A DNA stretch of 64,000 bases from Mucilaginibacter hurinus (lineage in GTDB: Bacteria; Bacteroidota; Bacteroidia; Sphingobacteriales; Sphingobacteriaceae). The notes beneath the pieces were generated by a model that was not told where the DNA came from, searched no databases, and was given only the letters and a program-made list of their open reading frames with translations. Location: NCBI RefSeq assembly GCF_003324525.1, contig NZ_QGDC01000008.1:124001-188000 (forward strand). The letters are read 5' to 3'. The position numbers and the translations under genes are program-made. Positions 16,805 to 26,007 of this stretch are shown piece after piece; within the stretch, counting starts at the first letter, position 1; each line of letters opens with the position of its first letter.

Positions 16805-18139
16805 TCAGCTTACAAGTTTACTGATAGCAGCTTCTGTTTTGTTAAACTGAAATTTGCCTAATAACGCGTCAAAAGCAGCAGTAATTTGTTCATTACCCAG
16901 GTTACCGATACTGCCTTCGTGTGTATGCCGTACTGTTTTTTCGGGATTAAAATCTCCTTGCTCAATAGCCAAACCCACTTGTTTATAAGCATCACGGAAG
17001 GGTGTGCCGTTTAGCACCATCCTGTTCACCTCTTCAACACTAAATAAATATGCGTATTTTGGATCATTTAATATATCGGCCTTTACCTCAATGTGCTGCA
17101 ACATAAACTTAGCCATATGCAGGCAATTCCGTAATTCGGTAAATGCAGGAAACAGTAGTTCTTTAAGCAATTGTAGTTCACGATGATAACCTGATGGCAA
17201 ATTAGTGGTCATCATGGCTACATCATTAGGTAGTGCCTGCAAGCGGTTGCATTTACCGCGCATAATTTCCCACACATCGGGGTTCTTTTTATGCGGCATA
17301 ATGCTGCTGCCGGTAGTAAGGTTTTCGGGATAGCTCACAAACGCGAAATTCTGACTCAGGTACAAGCATTGATCCATGGCCATTTTTGCCAGGGTTGCAG
17401 CTAAAGATGATATGGCTTGCGCGATAATCCGCTCGGTTTTGCCACGGCCCATCTGCGCATAAACAACGTTGTAATTAAGGCTTTCAAAACCAAGCAACTG
17501 CGTAGTAAGCGTACGGTTTAGCGGGAACGACGATCCGTAACCTGCTGCCGACCCTAAAGGATTTTTATTGGTGATTCTGTAAGCAGCCAATACAATTTCC
17601 AAATCGTCTGTCAAACTCTCAGCATATGCGCCAAACCATAAACCAAAAGATGAAGGCATAGCCACTTGTAAATGAGTATAACCGGGCAATAATACGTCCC
17701 TATGTTTTTCGCTAAGCGAAACAAGCGAACTGAAAAGGCTTTCCGTTTCGTTAACCACCTGCTGTAACTCGCTTCGAAAAAATAACTTTAAATCAACAAG
17801 TACCTGGTCATTACGTGAACGGCCGCTATGGATTTTTTTACCTGCATCTCCAATGCGCTGGGTAAGCAACAGTTCAACCTGCGAATGCACATCCTCAACA
17901 TTATCCTCAATAGTAAAATTGCCGGCCTGTATATCTTTATAAATTTGCTTCAGCTCAGTTTGTACAAGTTCAAGATCTGCAGTATCCATCAGTCCAATAC
18001 TTTGCAGCATAGTGGTATGCGCCAAAGATCCCAGCACATCAAAAGCAGCCATCTGGGAATCAAACTCACGGTCGCGGCCGACTGTAAAATTCTCTACCAG
18101 TTCATTAACATTAGTGGTTTTTTGCCATAGCTTGCTCAT
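16805..18139 (-). CDS. argH: Argininosuccinate lyase
   Basis: It cleaves argininosuccinate to arginine and fumarate, the last step of arginine synthesis. At 444 residues it is typical of the fumarase/ASL superfamily. The signature loop GSSIMPHKKNPD is intact. N-terminal SRNDQVLVDLKLF and the GYTHLQVAMP motif (catalytic His) are also present. An M20 deacetylase gene lies upstream on the same strand, consistent with an arginine-biosynthesis neighbourhood. Confidence 0.97.
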   Translation of the reverse strand: MSKLWQKTTNVNELVENFTVGRDREFDSQMAAFDVLGSLAHTTMLQSIGLMDTADLELVQTELKQIYKDIQAGNFTIEDNVEDVHSQVELLLTQRIGDAGKKIHSGRSRNDQVLVDLKLFFRSELQQVVNETESLFSSLVSLSEKHRDVLLPGYTHLQVAMPSSFGLWFGAYAESLTDDLEIVLAAYRITNKNPLGSAAGYGSSFPLNRTLTTQLLGFESLNYNVVYAQMGRGKTERIIAQAISSLAATLAKMAMDQCLYLSQNFAFVSYPENLTTGSSIMPHKKNPDVWEIMRGKCNRLQALPNDVAMMTTNLPSGYHRELQLLKELLFPAFTELRNCLHMAKFMLQHIEVKADILNDPKYAYLFSVEEVNRMVLNGTPFRDAYKQVGLAIEQGDFNPEKTVRHTHEGSIGNLGNEQITAAFDALLGKFQFNKTEAAISKLVS

Positions 18140-18277
18140 AGTGCAAATATATTATTTTTATAAGAGTAGCCTCGACCATTAAAGCTGTGAAAGCACAACC
18201 TGCTACCTCGCAGGTAAAACAAATATTCCGCTATGCCGAAGTGTTGTGGTGGCTTAAATTTTAATTGGTAAATTTCG

Positions 18278-19345
18278 TCAGCAAATCTGTTCAAGCATCT
18301 TTATATACAATTCAATGCCCTCTCCTATCTCGTGTACATAAATGAACTCATCAGCACTGTGCGAGCGTGCTGAATCACCGGGGCCAATTTTTAGCGAGGG
18401 AATGTCGAGCAAGGACTGATCAGAGGTTGTTGGCGATCCGTATGTATCACGCCCTAAAGCGACTCCAGCCCGTACAATAGGGTGATTTTTATCTATTGAC
18501 GATGGTTTTAAACGGATAGAACGGGGCTTCACCTCGCAACTTACATGTTGCCTGATAATCTCCAGCACCTCTTCGTTACGGTAGGCATCCGTTACCCGCA
18601 CGTCAACGGTAAAAACGCAGCTTGCAGGTACCACGTTGTGTTGCGAACCAGCGTTAATAATGGTCACCGACATTTTTACAGGACCAAATACATCTGATTC
18701 TTTTGGAAACCTGAAAGTGCGAAACCACTCAATATCCGGCAACGCCCTGTAAATGGCATTGTCACCCTCTTCGCGCGCGGCATGACCGGCTTTACCATAG
18801 GTAGTACAATCGAGTACCATCAGTCCCTTTTCGGCAATCGCTAATTGCATCAACGTGGGCTCACCTACGATCCCGAAATCCAGTTTACCCAGTTCGGGAA
18901 TAATTAATTCAAGCCCGTTAACGCCTGAGATTTCCTCTTCAGCGGTAGTAGCCAGGCAAAAATTATATTTAAGATTTTCACGCTCATAAAAATACAAAAA
19001 TACAGCTATGAGCGATACCAGGCAACCGCCGGCATCATTACTACCCAAACCATATAATTTGCCATCTTCAATTTTTGCGTCATACGGATCCCGACTGTAG
19101 CCCGAATTAGGTTTAACCGTATCGTGATGCGAGTTAAGCAGGATAGTGGGCTTAGTTGGGTCAAAATGCTTATTCCGCGCCCACAAATTATTTAGTTTCC
19201 GGTAAACCTCAACATCATGTTGTTTTAAAAACTGTTCGAGCAAGTCGGCAGTCCGATCCTCTTCCCTACTAAATGAAGGAATGGAGATAAGCTGCTGCAA
19301 CAGTTGAACTGCCTGCCGGGAAAGATGTGGGATATCTGATAGCAT
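18278..19345 (-). CDS. M20 family metallo-deacetylase, probable N-acetylornithine/N-acetylcitrulline deacetylase
   Basis: This 355-residue zinc peptidase-family protein has the metal-site motifs LLNSHHDTVKPNSG and GLGSNDAGGCLVS, and the catalytic TTAEEEISGVNG. The dimerisation (lid) domain follows from about residue 170. Neighbouring argH points to arginine synthesis. Several Bacteroidetes use an acetylated citrulline route with an acetylcitrulline deacetylase in this position, so that substrate is likely here, but the sequence does not separate it from acetylornithine. Confidence 0.85.
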   Translation of the reverse strand: MLSDIPHLSRQAVQLLQQLISIPSFSREEDRTADLLEQFLKQHDVEVYRKLNNLWARNKHFDPTKPTILLNSHHDTVKPNSGYSRDPYDAKIEDGKLYGLGSNDAGGCLVSLIAVFLYFYERENLKYNFCLATTAEEEISGVNGLELIIPELGKLDFGIVGEPTLMQLAIAEKGLMVLDCTTYGKAGHAAREEGDNAIYRALPDIEWFRTFRFPKESDVFGPVKMSVTIINAGSQHNVVPASCVFTVDVRVTDAYRNEEVLEIIRQHVSCEVKPRSIRLKPSSIDKNHPIVRAGVALGRDTYGSPTTSDQSLLDIPSLKIGPGDSARSHSADEFIYVHEIGEGIELYIKMLEQIC

Positions 19346-19459
19346 ATGGCTGCAAAAATAAGCCTTTTACTTTATAGTTGAGAGCGCCTTATTAAGCACA
19401 TTATCTTGCAGAGAGACATTTTATACGTACGCGATGAACAGGGAGATGAATCACACCTA

Positions 19460-20767
19460 CTATCCATCCAACTCATCTTCTATCTTAGAAAAAGTACGCG
19501 TATCAGCCATGAATACATATATGGCCAGCGAAACAACAATGCAAGCCGTTACATAATAAAAGAACCACTCCGCGTGACCTGCTTCTTTAAACCCCAGCGC
19601 GATATACTCGGCTGTACCGCCAAAAATTGAAACCGCAATAGCATAGGGGAAACCTACGCCCAGCGCCCTGATGTGGGCCGGGAAAAGCTCGGCCTTTACC
19701 ACAGCATTAATTGACGTATAGCCACTAACAACAATCAGTGCCAGCATAATTAGCGCAAAGGCAGCAAGCGGATCAGTAATAGTGCTTAATGCTGATAATA
19801 CTGGAATGGTTATGATAGTGCCCAGTATGCCAAAAGTAATAAGTAACGGCTTTCGTCCCACCTTATCGCTTAACGAACCGAACAAGGGTTGGATCAGCAT
19901 AAATATAAAGAGTGTAACAGTAGATACTAAGGTTGCTGTGCTTTTATCAAAACCAGTAGTATTTACCAGGAACTTTTGCATGTAAGTAGTAAATGTATAA
20001 AAGGCTACTGTACCCCCTAATGTTAAGCCTATAACCGTAAACACCGCTTTAGGGTGCCGGGCAAGTGCACGTAAAGTGCCGTGCATCGACTTTTCTTTTT
20101 CCTGCGGTTTAGCAAACGAGGCCGACTCCTGCAAATTGCGACGAAGGTACATGGTAATGACGGCCAGCATTGCACCAATTGCGAAAGGTATGCGCCAGCC
20201 CCATGTTTGCAGTTGTCCTTCAGTTAAAAATACACGTTGCAGCAATACCAGCACACCTAAGGCCAGCAGTTGCCCCATAATAAGCGTGACGTATTGAAAG
20301 CTTGAGTAAAAACCGCGATGCTTTTTAGTAGCCATTTCACTTAAATAAGTAGCACTTGTGCCGTACTCACCGCCTACACTCAGTCCTTGAAGTATACGGG
20401 CCAACACCAGCAATACAGGAGCTAGTACCCCTATTTGCTCATAAGGCGGGATAATGGCAATAATAAGCGAACCTAAACTCATTAATAGCACTGAAAAGGT
20501 AAGGGCGGCTTTTCGCCCGCGCCTGTCGGCAAATGTCCCCATTAGCCAGCCACCTATGGGGCGCATTAAAAAACCAAGTGCAAAAATGCCGGCGGTATCC
20601 AGCAATTGAGCTGTTTCATTCTCTTTCGGAAAAAATGAGGGTGCAAAATAAAGCGCAAATGCTGAATATACGTACCAGTCATACCATTCAACAAGGTTGC
20701 CTAACGAGCCGCCAACTATGGAGCGCAGCCTTTCGGCAGTAGTATGTTTAACTGTATGATGGTTCAT
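19460..20767 (-). CDS. MFS transporter, metabolite:H+ symporter (MHS) family
   Basis: This 435-residue integral membrane protein has 12 predicted helices. The start region GNLVEWYDWYVYSAFALYFA and the loop-2/3 motif GTFADRRGRKAALT are hallmarks of the MHS branch (KgtP/ProP/ShiA). The repeat motif GSLSDKVGRKPLLI occurs in the second half. A carboxylate or betaine-like substrate is likely by family, but not assignable. It lies upstream of the M20/argH genes on the same strand with a 114-base gap. Confidence 0.9.
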   Translation of the reverse strand: MNHHTVKHTTAERLRSIVGGSLGNLVEWYDWYVYSAFALYFAPSFFPKENETAQLLDTAGIFALGFLMRPIGGWLMGTFADRRGRKAALTFSVLLMSLGSLIIAIIPPYEQIGVLAPVLLVLARILQGLSVGGEYGTSATYLSEMATKKHRGFYSSFQYVTLIMGQLLALGVLVLLQRVFLTEGQLQTWGWRIPFAIGAMLAVITMYLRRNLQESASFAKPQEKEKSMHGTLRALARHPKAVFTVIGLTLGGTVAFYTFTTYMQKFLVNTTGFDKSTATLVSTVTLFIFMLIQPLFGSLSDKVGRKPLLITFGILGTIITIPVLSALSTITDPLAAFALIMLALIVVSGYTSINAVVKAELFPAHIRALGVGFPYAIAVSIFGGTAEYIALGFKEAGHAEWFFYYVTACIVVSLAIYVFMADTRTFSKIEDELDG

Positions 20768-20904
20768 GCCGATAAATGTATAGTATAGATTTGAAATGTG
20801 GAGTATAAGATGTGAGATTTTGCCGGAGTGCAGCCATTTTTTAAGGGCATGCTTTTTTCTTACAGCGATGTGTTAAATCTCAAATCTCCTATTTATCTTA
20901 GAAC

Positions 20905-22191
20905 ATGCTTTTCACCGAAGACTTTTTGCATTACGTTTGGAAGTTTCGCCTGTTTGACCGTATTGGCTTACAAACCGTGGACGGGCAGGACGTGGAAATA
21001 TTTTCGGCAGGAATGCATAATAAAGATTCGGGACCCGACTTTCATAATGCACGGATACGCATTGGCGACACCATGTGGGCAGGGAATGTTGAGGTACATC
21101 TATCATCCTCAGACTGGAAAAGGCACGGCCATACCCATGATAGTGCTTATGATAATGTGGTATTACACGTGGTGTTCCGTGATGACGCGCCGGTGGTGTT
21201 ACCAAATGGGCGGCGCTTACCCACGCTTGAGATGCAAAACCGTATAGCGCCTGAACTGCATAATCGTTATCATAACCTTATTTTCGGTAACCGCCAGTTT
21301 ATCCCTTGCGAAAATAGCATTGCAAGAGTGGATGGCCTTACAATGGGTAACTGGCTGTCGCGCATACTTGTGGAGCGGTTAGAAAAAAGGTCAGTAGCGG
21401 TTACTACAGCCCTCGCTAAAAATCGCGGTGATTGGGAAGAAACTTTTTACCAATTCCTGGCGGCTAATTTTGGGTTTAAAACCAATGCGCTGCCCTTTGA
21501 ATTATTGGCGAGATCGCTACCGCAAATAACGTTGGCCAAATATAAAAACAACCCGCTGCAGATAGAGGCCCTGGTATTTGGACAGGCAGGCTTTTTAAAT
21601 GACGAACCTGTTGACGACTATCCGCGCAAGTTAAAAACTGAATATGAATTTTTAAGAAAGAAACACAACCTGCAACCTGTTGATAAACACCTCTGGAAAT
21701 TTATGCGTATGCGGCCGCAAAACTTCCCTACCATCCGGCTTGCACAGTTTGCAGCGCTTATCGTCCGCTCAAACCATCTGTTAAGTAGGATATTAGAGAT
21801 AAAAGAAATAAGCGGGTTACGCGCATTATTTACCTCTATAGAGATAAATCCGTATTGGGAAAACCATTACCGTTTTGATACAGAATCCAAATCCTCTGTA
21901 AAGCATTTAGGGCAGTCGTCGGTTGACATATTACTGCTAAATACGTTGGCACTATTTTTATTTAGTTATGGTAAGCAGCATCAATTGCAGTACTACATAA
22001 GCCGGAGCCTTAAATTGTTGGAAAGTTTGCCAGGGGAACAAAACGCCATTATGGCGGATTTTAGTAACTTAGGTGTGAAAATAAAAACAGCATTTGAGTC
22101 GCAGGCTTTGCTTGAACTAAAAAATAGTTATTGCAATCATAAGAAATGCCTTGACTGCGGCGTTGGAAATAAAATATTAAAGTTAGCCTGA
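20905..22191 (+). CDS. DUF2851 family protein
   Basis: This 428-residue protein matches the Bacteroidetes/Chlorobi DUF2851 family. The N-terminal signature is the LHYVWKFRLFD region followed by GMHNKDSGPDFHNARIRIG and GNVEVHLSSSDWKRHGH. The GPDFxNA...GNVEVH...DW pattern resembles a nuclease-like (PD-D/ExK-type) core, but no activity is established. A Cys-rich tail (CNHKKCLDCGVGNKIL) could bind a metal. No signal peptide is seen. The PspC-like gene follows after one base. Confidence 0.88.
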   Translation: MLFTEDFLHYVWKFRLFDRIGLQTVDGQDVEIFSAGMHNKDSGPDFHNARIRIGDTMWAGNVEVHLSSSDWKRHGHTHDSAYDNVVLHVVFRDDAPVVLPNGRRLPTLEMQNRIAPELHNRYHNLIFGNRQFIPCENSIARVDGLTMGNWLSRILVERLEKRSVAVTTALAKNRGDWEETFYQFLAANFGFKTNALPFELLARSLPQITLAKYKNNPLQIEALVFGQAGFLNDEPVDDYPRKLKTEYEFLRKKHNLQPVDKHLWKFMRMRPQNFPTIRLAQFAALIVRSNHLLSRILEIKEISGLRALFTSIEINPYWENHYRFDTESKSSVKHLGQSSVDILLLNTLALFLFSYGKQHQLQYYISRSLKLLESLPGEQNAIMADFSNLGVKIKTAFESQALLELKNSYCNHKKCLDCGVGNKILKLA

Positions 22192-22192
22192 T

Positions 22193-22414
22193 ATGCTACA
22201 GCGTGTTATAATCTTTTTTGAACGCCACTCCTTTGGAGTGTGTACCTATGTTGGCGAGCGTTTTAATATCTCTATAGCAAAAATACGCCTGTTTTTTATC
22301 TATTCATCATTCCTTGCTGTCGGCTTTCCGCTGATATTTTACTTTTTTGCCGGGATAGTACTTGATATACGCAACTACGTTAAACGTACCCGAACCCGCC
22401 TTACCGACCTTTAA
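22193..22414 (+). CDS. PspC-domain-like small membrane protein
   Basis: This is a 73-residue protein. The pattern GVCTYVGERFNISIAKIRLFFIYSS followed by a hydrophobic FPLIFYFFAGIVLDI is the layout of a PspC domain: a G(V/I)xxGLAxxFxxxxxxVR-like start and one membrane helix. PspC-type proteins take part in envelope-stress sensing elsewhere. It begins one base after DUF2851 and is presumably co-transcribed with it. Confidence 0.7.
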   Translation: MLQRVIIFFERHSFGVCTYVGERFNISIAKIRLFFIYSSFLAVGFPLIFYFFAGIVLDIRNYVKRTRTRLTDL

Positions 22415-22418
22415 CCAA

Positions 22419-23594
22419 TTACCACACAATTTCAAAGCAAGTACCCTCACCAGGTTTGCTGGTAACGCTTATACTACCGCCAATACGGTCGACAAATTCT
22501 TTTACCAGCATTAACCCCAGGCCATTACCTTTCTCGTTTTTTGTGCCTGCTGTGGTTGTGTTGCCTGTGCCGCTGAATAATTGCGCCGCCTTTTGCTCAG
22601 GCATACCTACGCCGGTATCTTTTATCTTTATTTTAGTATATCGTCCATCGTTTTCTGCAGATAATGTTATCGTGCCGTTTTCAGTAAACTTATTTGCATT
22701 ACTCATCAGGTTTCGTAAAATAAACTCTATAATGCGTCTATCTGCACGTATGCGTAAATCGGGGTTTATATTATTGATGATGGCATTTTGTTTGGCATGG
22801 GTGTTCAGCGTTTCTGAACCTGCTATACGGGCCACAAGGTCATGCAAGTCAATATTTTCAAAATTAAATTTATCAAACTTCAACTGCATTTCGCCCCAAT
22901 TCACTACGTTCTCTATCATGTCAATAGTGCTATCCAATTGAAGGCTTACCATATCCATCATTTGTGAAGCCTCTGCTTCGTCAAGCATATCTGACTTGCG
23001 GAACTCAATTACTGACTTTATTGATGATAGCGGATTGCGCACATCATGCGCCAGTATTGATATAATGCGCTTTTGGGTTTGTGTTAAATAATTGAGGTGT
23101 TTGTTTTTTATCCGCAGCTCGGCTATTTTAATTACATTGTCAGCCAGCACCTTTAGCCCAAATTTTTGTTTTTCATTAAGATGCCTGGGTATCCTGTCAA
23201 TCACACACAACGTACCCAACCTGTTACCCTGGCTGGTTACCAACGGAACACCTGCATAGTAACGGATAGAAGGATCCTCTAACACCAGCGGGTTATCCTG
23301 AAAACGGTTGTCCTGTGTAGCATCCGGCACTTCAAATATATTGTCCTGCAATATAGCGTGGCTGCAAAAGGAAATGTCGCGGTCTGTTTCGTCGACATCA
23401 ATGCCAATGCGAGCCTTAAACCACTGCCTGTTAGCGTCTACCAGGCTAATAAGCGAGATTGGCATCTCGCAAATTTCTGATGCCAGTTTTACGATATCGT
23501 CAAATTCCTTCTCATGGGGCGTATCTAACATTTCTGTTCCATACAGGTCCCTCAATCTTGTTTGTTCGTTCGTAGGAATAGTAGCGGCACTCAT
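22419..23594 (-). CDS. GAF-domain sensor histidine kinase
   Basis: This 391-residue soluble kinase has an N-terminal GAF domain (about 25-160; GIDVDETDRDISFCSHAI and GTLCVIDRIPR are typical of phytochrome-like GAF kinases). HisKA carries the phosphorylatable His183 in ILAHDVRNPLSS. The HATPase domain has an N-box NLMSNANKFTENG, DTGVGMP and GNGLGLMLVKEF. No membrane segment is present, so it senses a cytoplasmic signal. No response regulator adjoins it; the nearest is at 28080. It may share signalling with the Kai kinase 100 bases upstream on the same strand. Confidence 0.92.
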   Translation of the reverse strand: MSAATIPTNEQTRLRDLYGTEMLDTPHEKEFDDIVKLASEICEMPISLISLVDANRQWFKARIGIDVDETDRDISFCSHAILQDNIFEVPDATQDNRFQDNPLVLEDPSIRYYAGVPLVTSQGNRLGTLCVIDRIPRHLNEKQKFGLKVLADNVIKIAELRIKNKHLNYLTQTQKRIISILAHDVRNPLSSIKSVIEFRKSDMLDEAEASQMMDMVSLQLDSTIDMIENVVNWGEMQLKFDKFNFENIDLHDLVARIAGSETLNTHAKQNAIINNINPDLRIRADRRIIEFILRNLMSNANKFTENGTITLSAENDGRYTKIKIKDTGVGMPEQKAAQLFSGTGNTTTAGTKNEKGNGLGLMLVKEFVDRIGGSISVTSKPGEGTCFEIVW

Positions 23595-23692
23595 TATAAA
23601 TTATATTGGTGTATAATGAATCAAAAATACACCTTATTGATTAAATAATTAAACATTTAAGCAGAGGCAATATTCCTGAATATTGTATGGTG

Positions 23693-25357
23693 TTAGACGA
23701 GAGGTAAATCAAAATAAAACGTAGCGCCTTTTCCGGGCGTGCTGTATACACCTATTATACCGTGATGATTTTTTATGATTTCTGCTGAAATATAGAGCCC
23801 CATGCCTAAACCGCTGGCCATAAATTTCTTGTCTTCCACCCGGTAAAACCGCTCGAATATCCTGTTTATTTGTTCATCCGATAAACCTATGCCAAAATCG
23901 GTTACGGATATTCTTACTGTGTTATCAACCTGCTGTGTTGAAATAATGAGGTTTTTATCCTCGCGGGAGTATTTAACCGAATTATTGATGAGATTCATGA
24001 TTACCTGTTCTATACGTTCGGCGTTAGCGTTTACTATGTAGCTTTGTGAAGCATTGTTCTGAAAAATATAATCAGGATACATGTGCTGCCCGTTTTCAAC
24101 GCAGGCGGCTATTAGTTGTGCTATATCAATTCTCTCCATACTATACTCCAAACGGCCTGCCTGTATTTTACTTACATCAAGCAAATCGTTAACAAGTGAT
24201 TGAAGTTTATTTATGGACAAATTAGCTTTACCAATGTAATTCTTTACCATAGGCGGCACCTCTTCTTTTTTGTATGAAGAAATAAGCTGCAGATAACCTT
24301 TCAGGCTGGTTAACGGCGTTTTAAGTTCATGGCTGGCAATGCCTATAAACTCATCCTTTTTGTCCATCTCACGTTTTTGCTCTTCAATATCTGTTGCTGT
24401 ACCAACCCAAAATAAAATTTCGCCATTTTCATCGCGTAGCGGTACCGCCCGGTTTAAATGCCACCTGTAACTCCCGTCAGCTTTGCGATAGCGATTTTCA
24501 GCCTCGAAAATGTTACCTGTTTGTAACGCTGTGTTGTATTTGGAAAATGTTATATCCATATCATCGGGATGCACAACGGCTTTCCAGCCCCACTCCTTGG
24601 TTTGCTCGTAAGTTAGGCCGGTGTAGGTATACCACCGCTCATTATAAAAGTTCACCTCACCGTTAGGTAAATTTGTCCACGTCATCTGCGGTATGTTATC
24701 GGCCAGCAGCCTGAAGTGCTCGCGGCTCACGGTTAATTCCTTAGTTCGTTCAACAACAGTAGCCTCCAGCTCATCGTTCAACCTTTCGGTGGCGTTACGT
24801 GCGTCAGCCAGTTGCTCATTCCTCGTCTGTAACTGACTTTCGGTTTCTTTTTGGCGCGTAAGGTCTGTAATAATCAGGCTTAATGCTGTCCCTTCATCCA
24901 TTTCAAGCGTATTGCATGATATGAGGCAATGCGTATTCCTGTTGGTGTAAGGCCCGTCCATCACTATTTCTTCTTTACTATCCTCCGTCCAGCTTCTCTC
25001 TATTAGCTGGGTAAACCTGTCCTTTGACTCCGGGGCAATAAATTCGTCGAAAGCCATTCCTATAACTTTTTCTAAAGGAAGGTTTACAAGTTTAGCAAAG
25101 CTGGAGTTACTGTACAGGATCATATTGTCGCGTCCAACGGTAACCGCACCTTCGCTCATCTTTTCTATGAATACACGATAAGTTTGGTCGGCGGTTTTCA
25201 GCGTGTATAACTGGTGGCCTTCACCGTCCTGTATTACCAACGCGTCTACCTGGCCGGTACGTATGGCATTAATGGTGTCATTAGCTTCCTCCAATTGATA
25301 CCGCAGTTCAAGATTCTCACTCAAAAGCTGTTCATATGACTTATTATTTTCCATCAC
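23693..25357 (-). CDS. PAS/PAS sensor histidine kinase of the Kai cluster
   Basis: This is a 554-residue soluble kinase. A short coiled N-terminus leads to PAS-1 (about 60-170), a coiled coil (170-215), and PAS-2 with a PAC motif (215-330; YRKADGSYRWHLNR). HisKA carries His343 in GIASHELKTPLTS, and the HATPase has NLINNSVKYSRED, DFGIGLS and GLGMGLYISAEII. Its ATG overlaps the stop of the KaiB-like gene by 4 bases (ATGA), so the two are translationally coupled. Cyanobacterial SasA carries a KaiB-like domain on its own N-terminus; here that domain is a separate protein. A role reading KaiC is inference from this layout. Confidence 0.9.
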   Translation of the reverse strand: MMENNKSYEQLLSENLELRYQLEEANDTINAIRTGQVDALVIQDGEGHQLYTLKTADQTYRVFIEKMSEGAVTVGRDNMILYSNSSFAKLVNLPLEKVIGMAFDEFIAPESKDRFTQLIERSWTEDSKEEIVMDGPYTNRNTHCLISCNTLEMDEGTALSLIITDLTRQKETESQLQTRNEQLADARNATERLNDELEATVVERTKELTVSREHFRLLADNIPQMTWTNLPNGEVNFYNERWYTYTGLTYEQTKEWGWKAVVHPDDMDITFSKYNTALQTGNIFEAENRYRKADGSYRWHLNRAVPLRDENGEILFWVGTATDIEEQKREMDKKDEFIGIASHELKTPLTSLKGYLQLISSYKKEEVPPMVKNYIGKANLSINKLQSLVNDLLDVSKIQAGRLEYSMERIDIAQLIAACVENGQHMYPDYIFQNNASQSYIVNANAERIEQVIMNLINNSVKYSREDKNLIISTQQVDNTVRISVTDFGIGLSDEQINRIFERFYRVEDKKFMASGLGMGLYISAEIIKNHHGIIGVYSTPGKGATFYFDLPLV

Positions 25358-25677
25358 ATTTGATCTTTATGGAATCCAAGGCCGGTTAATACTTTCTTCG
25401 TGTCAGACATATCACCAATCATTCGTCGTAATGGAGAGGGTGAGCTCTTTACAAGTAACGGTAAAGCTATTATCTGTTCGTGCTGGGCGGTTAAAGGTTG
25501 CTGATGGATATCGATTATTTCAAGTTCGTAATTATCTTTTAAATATGTTTCACAGATATTTTTAATATTGTTTACCGCCCTCGTAGAATTAGGGGAAGCC
25601 CCGGCTATAAATAGTTTTAACCGGTATACACCGTTAACTGTCAAATCTTCCTCGTCAAACCTTTCTGGTTGCTCCAT
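25354..25677 (-). CDS. KaiB-like protein (second copy), coupled to the kinase
   Basis: This is a 107-residue thioredoxin-like KaiB-family protein. VYRLKLFIAGASPNSTRAVN opens the fold, and RRMIGDMSDTKKVLTGLGF matches the KaiB C-terminus. It is more divergent than the neighbouring KaiB: the cis-proline-type ATPTL segment reads IALPLLVK, and the N-terminus has about 15 extra acidic residues. Its stop overlaps the kinase start by 4 bases. It could act as the KaiC-facing half of a split SasA, or as a second KaiB. Confidence 0.88.
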   Translation of the reverse strand: MEQPERFDEEDLTVNGVYRLKLFIAGASPNSTRAVNNIKNICETYLKDNYELEIIDIHQQPLTAQHEQIIALPLLVKSSPSPLRRMIGDMSDTKKVLTGLGFHKDQM

Positions 25678-25697
25678 ATGTATTAATTGATCGGCTA

Positions 25698-25988
25698 TTA
25701 ATTAGCAGGTATAATATTTAAGCCCACCAATACTTTTTCTTCGTTTGAAAGGTCTCCTATTATTTTCCTTATCGGCTCAGGCACTTTACGCACCAGCGTT
25801 GGTATAGCCAATATCTGGTCGCCCTCGGCTAACTGCGGGTTAACTAATAAATCAATAACTTCTATTTTATACTGCCCCTTCAAATGCTCCTCGCAATACT
25901 TTTTGAGGTTATTTAAAGCCGTAATTGATTTAGCCGTTTTACCGGCAACATATAACCTTAACTCCCACGCTTTGTGTTCTGTTTTCAT
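25698..25988 (-). CDS. kaiB: Circadian-clock protein KaiB homologue
   Basis: This is a canonical 96-residue Kai[21 protein letters not shown] at the start and [20 protein letters not shown] then [18 protein letters not shown] at the end follow the cyanobacterial protein closely. KaiB switches fold and binds the KaiC CI ring to promote dephosphorylation in cyanobacteria. It sits between kaiC (19 bases upstream) and the second kaiB-like gene (20 bases downstream) on the minus strand, which indicates one operon. No kaiA is present. Confidence 0.93.
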   Translation of the reverse strand: MKTEHKAWELRLYVAGKTAKSITALNNLKKYCEEHLKGQYKIEVIDLLVNPQLAEGDQILAIPTLVRKVPEPIRKIIGDLSNEEKVLVGLNIIPAN

Positions 25989-26007
25989 TTTATTAACCTA
26001 TCTATTA

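Noticed and set aside
25354..25677. Treating the second KaiB-like gene as a truncated SasA
   Set aside because: It is a whole KaiB-length fold with its own start, and the following kinase has its own complete domains, so this is a separate protein.
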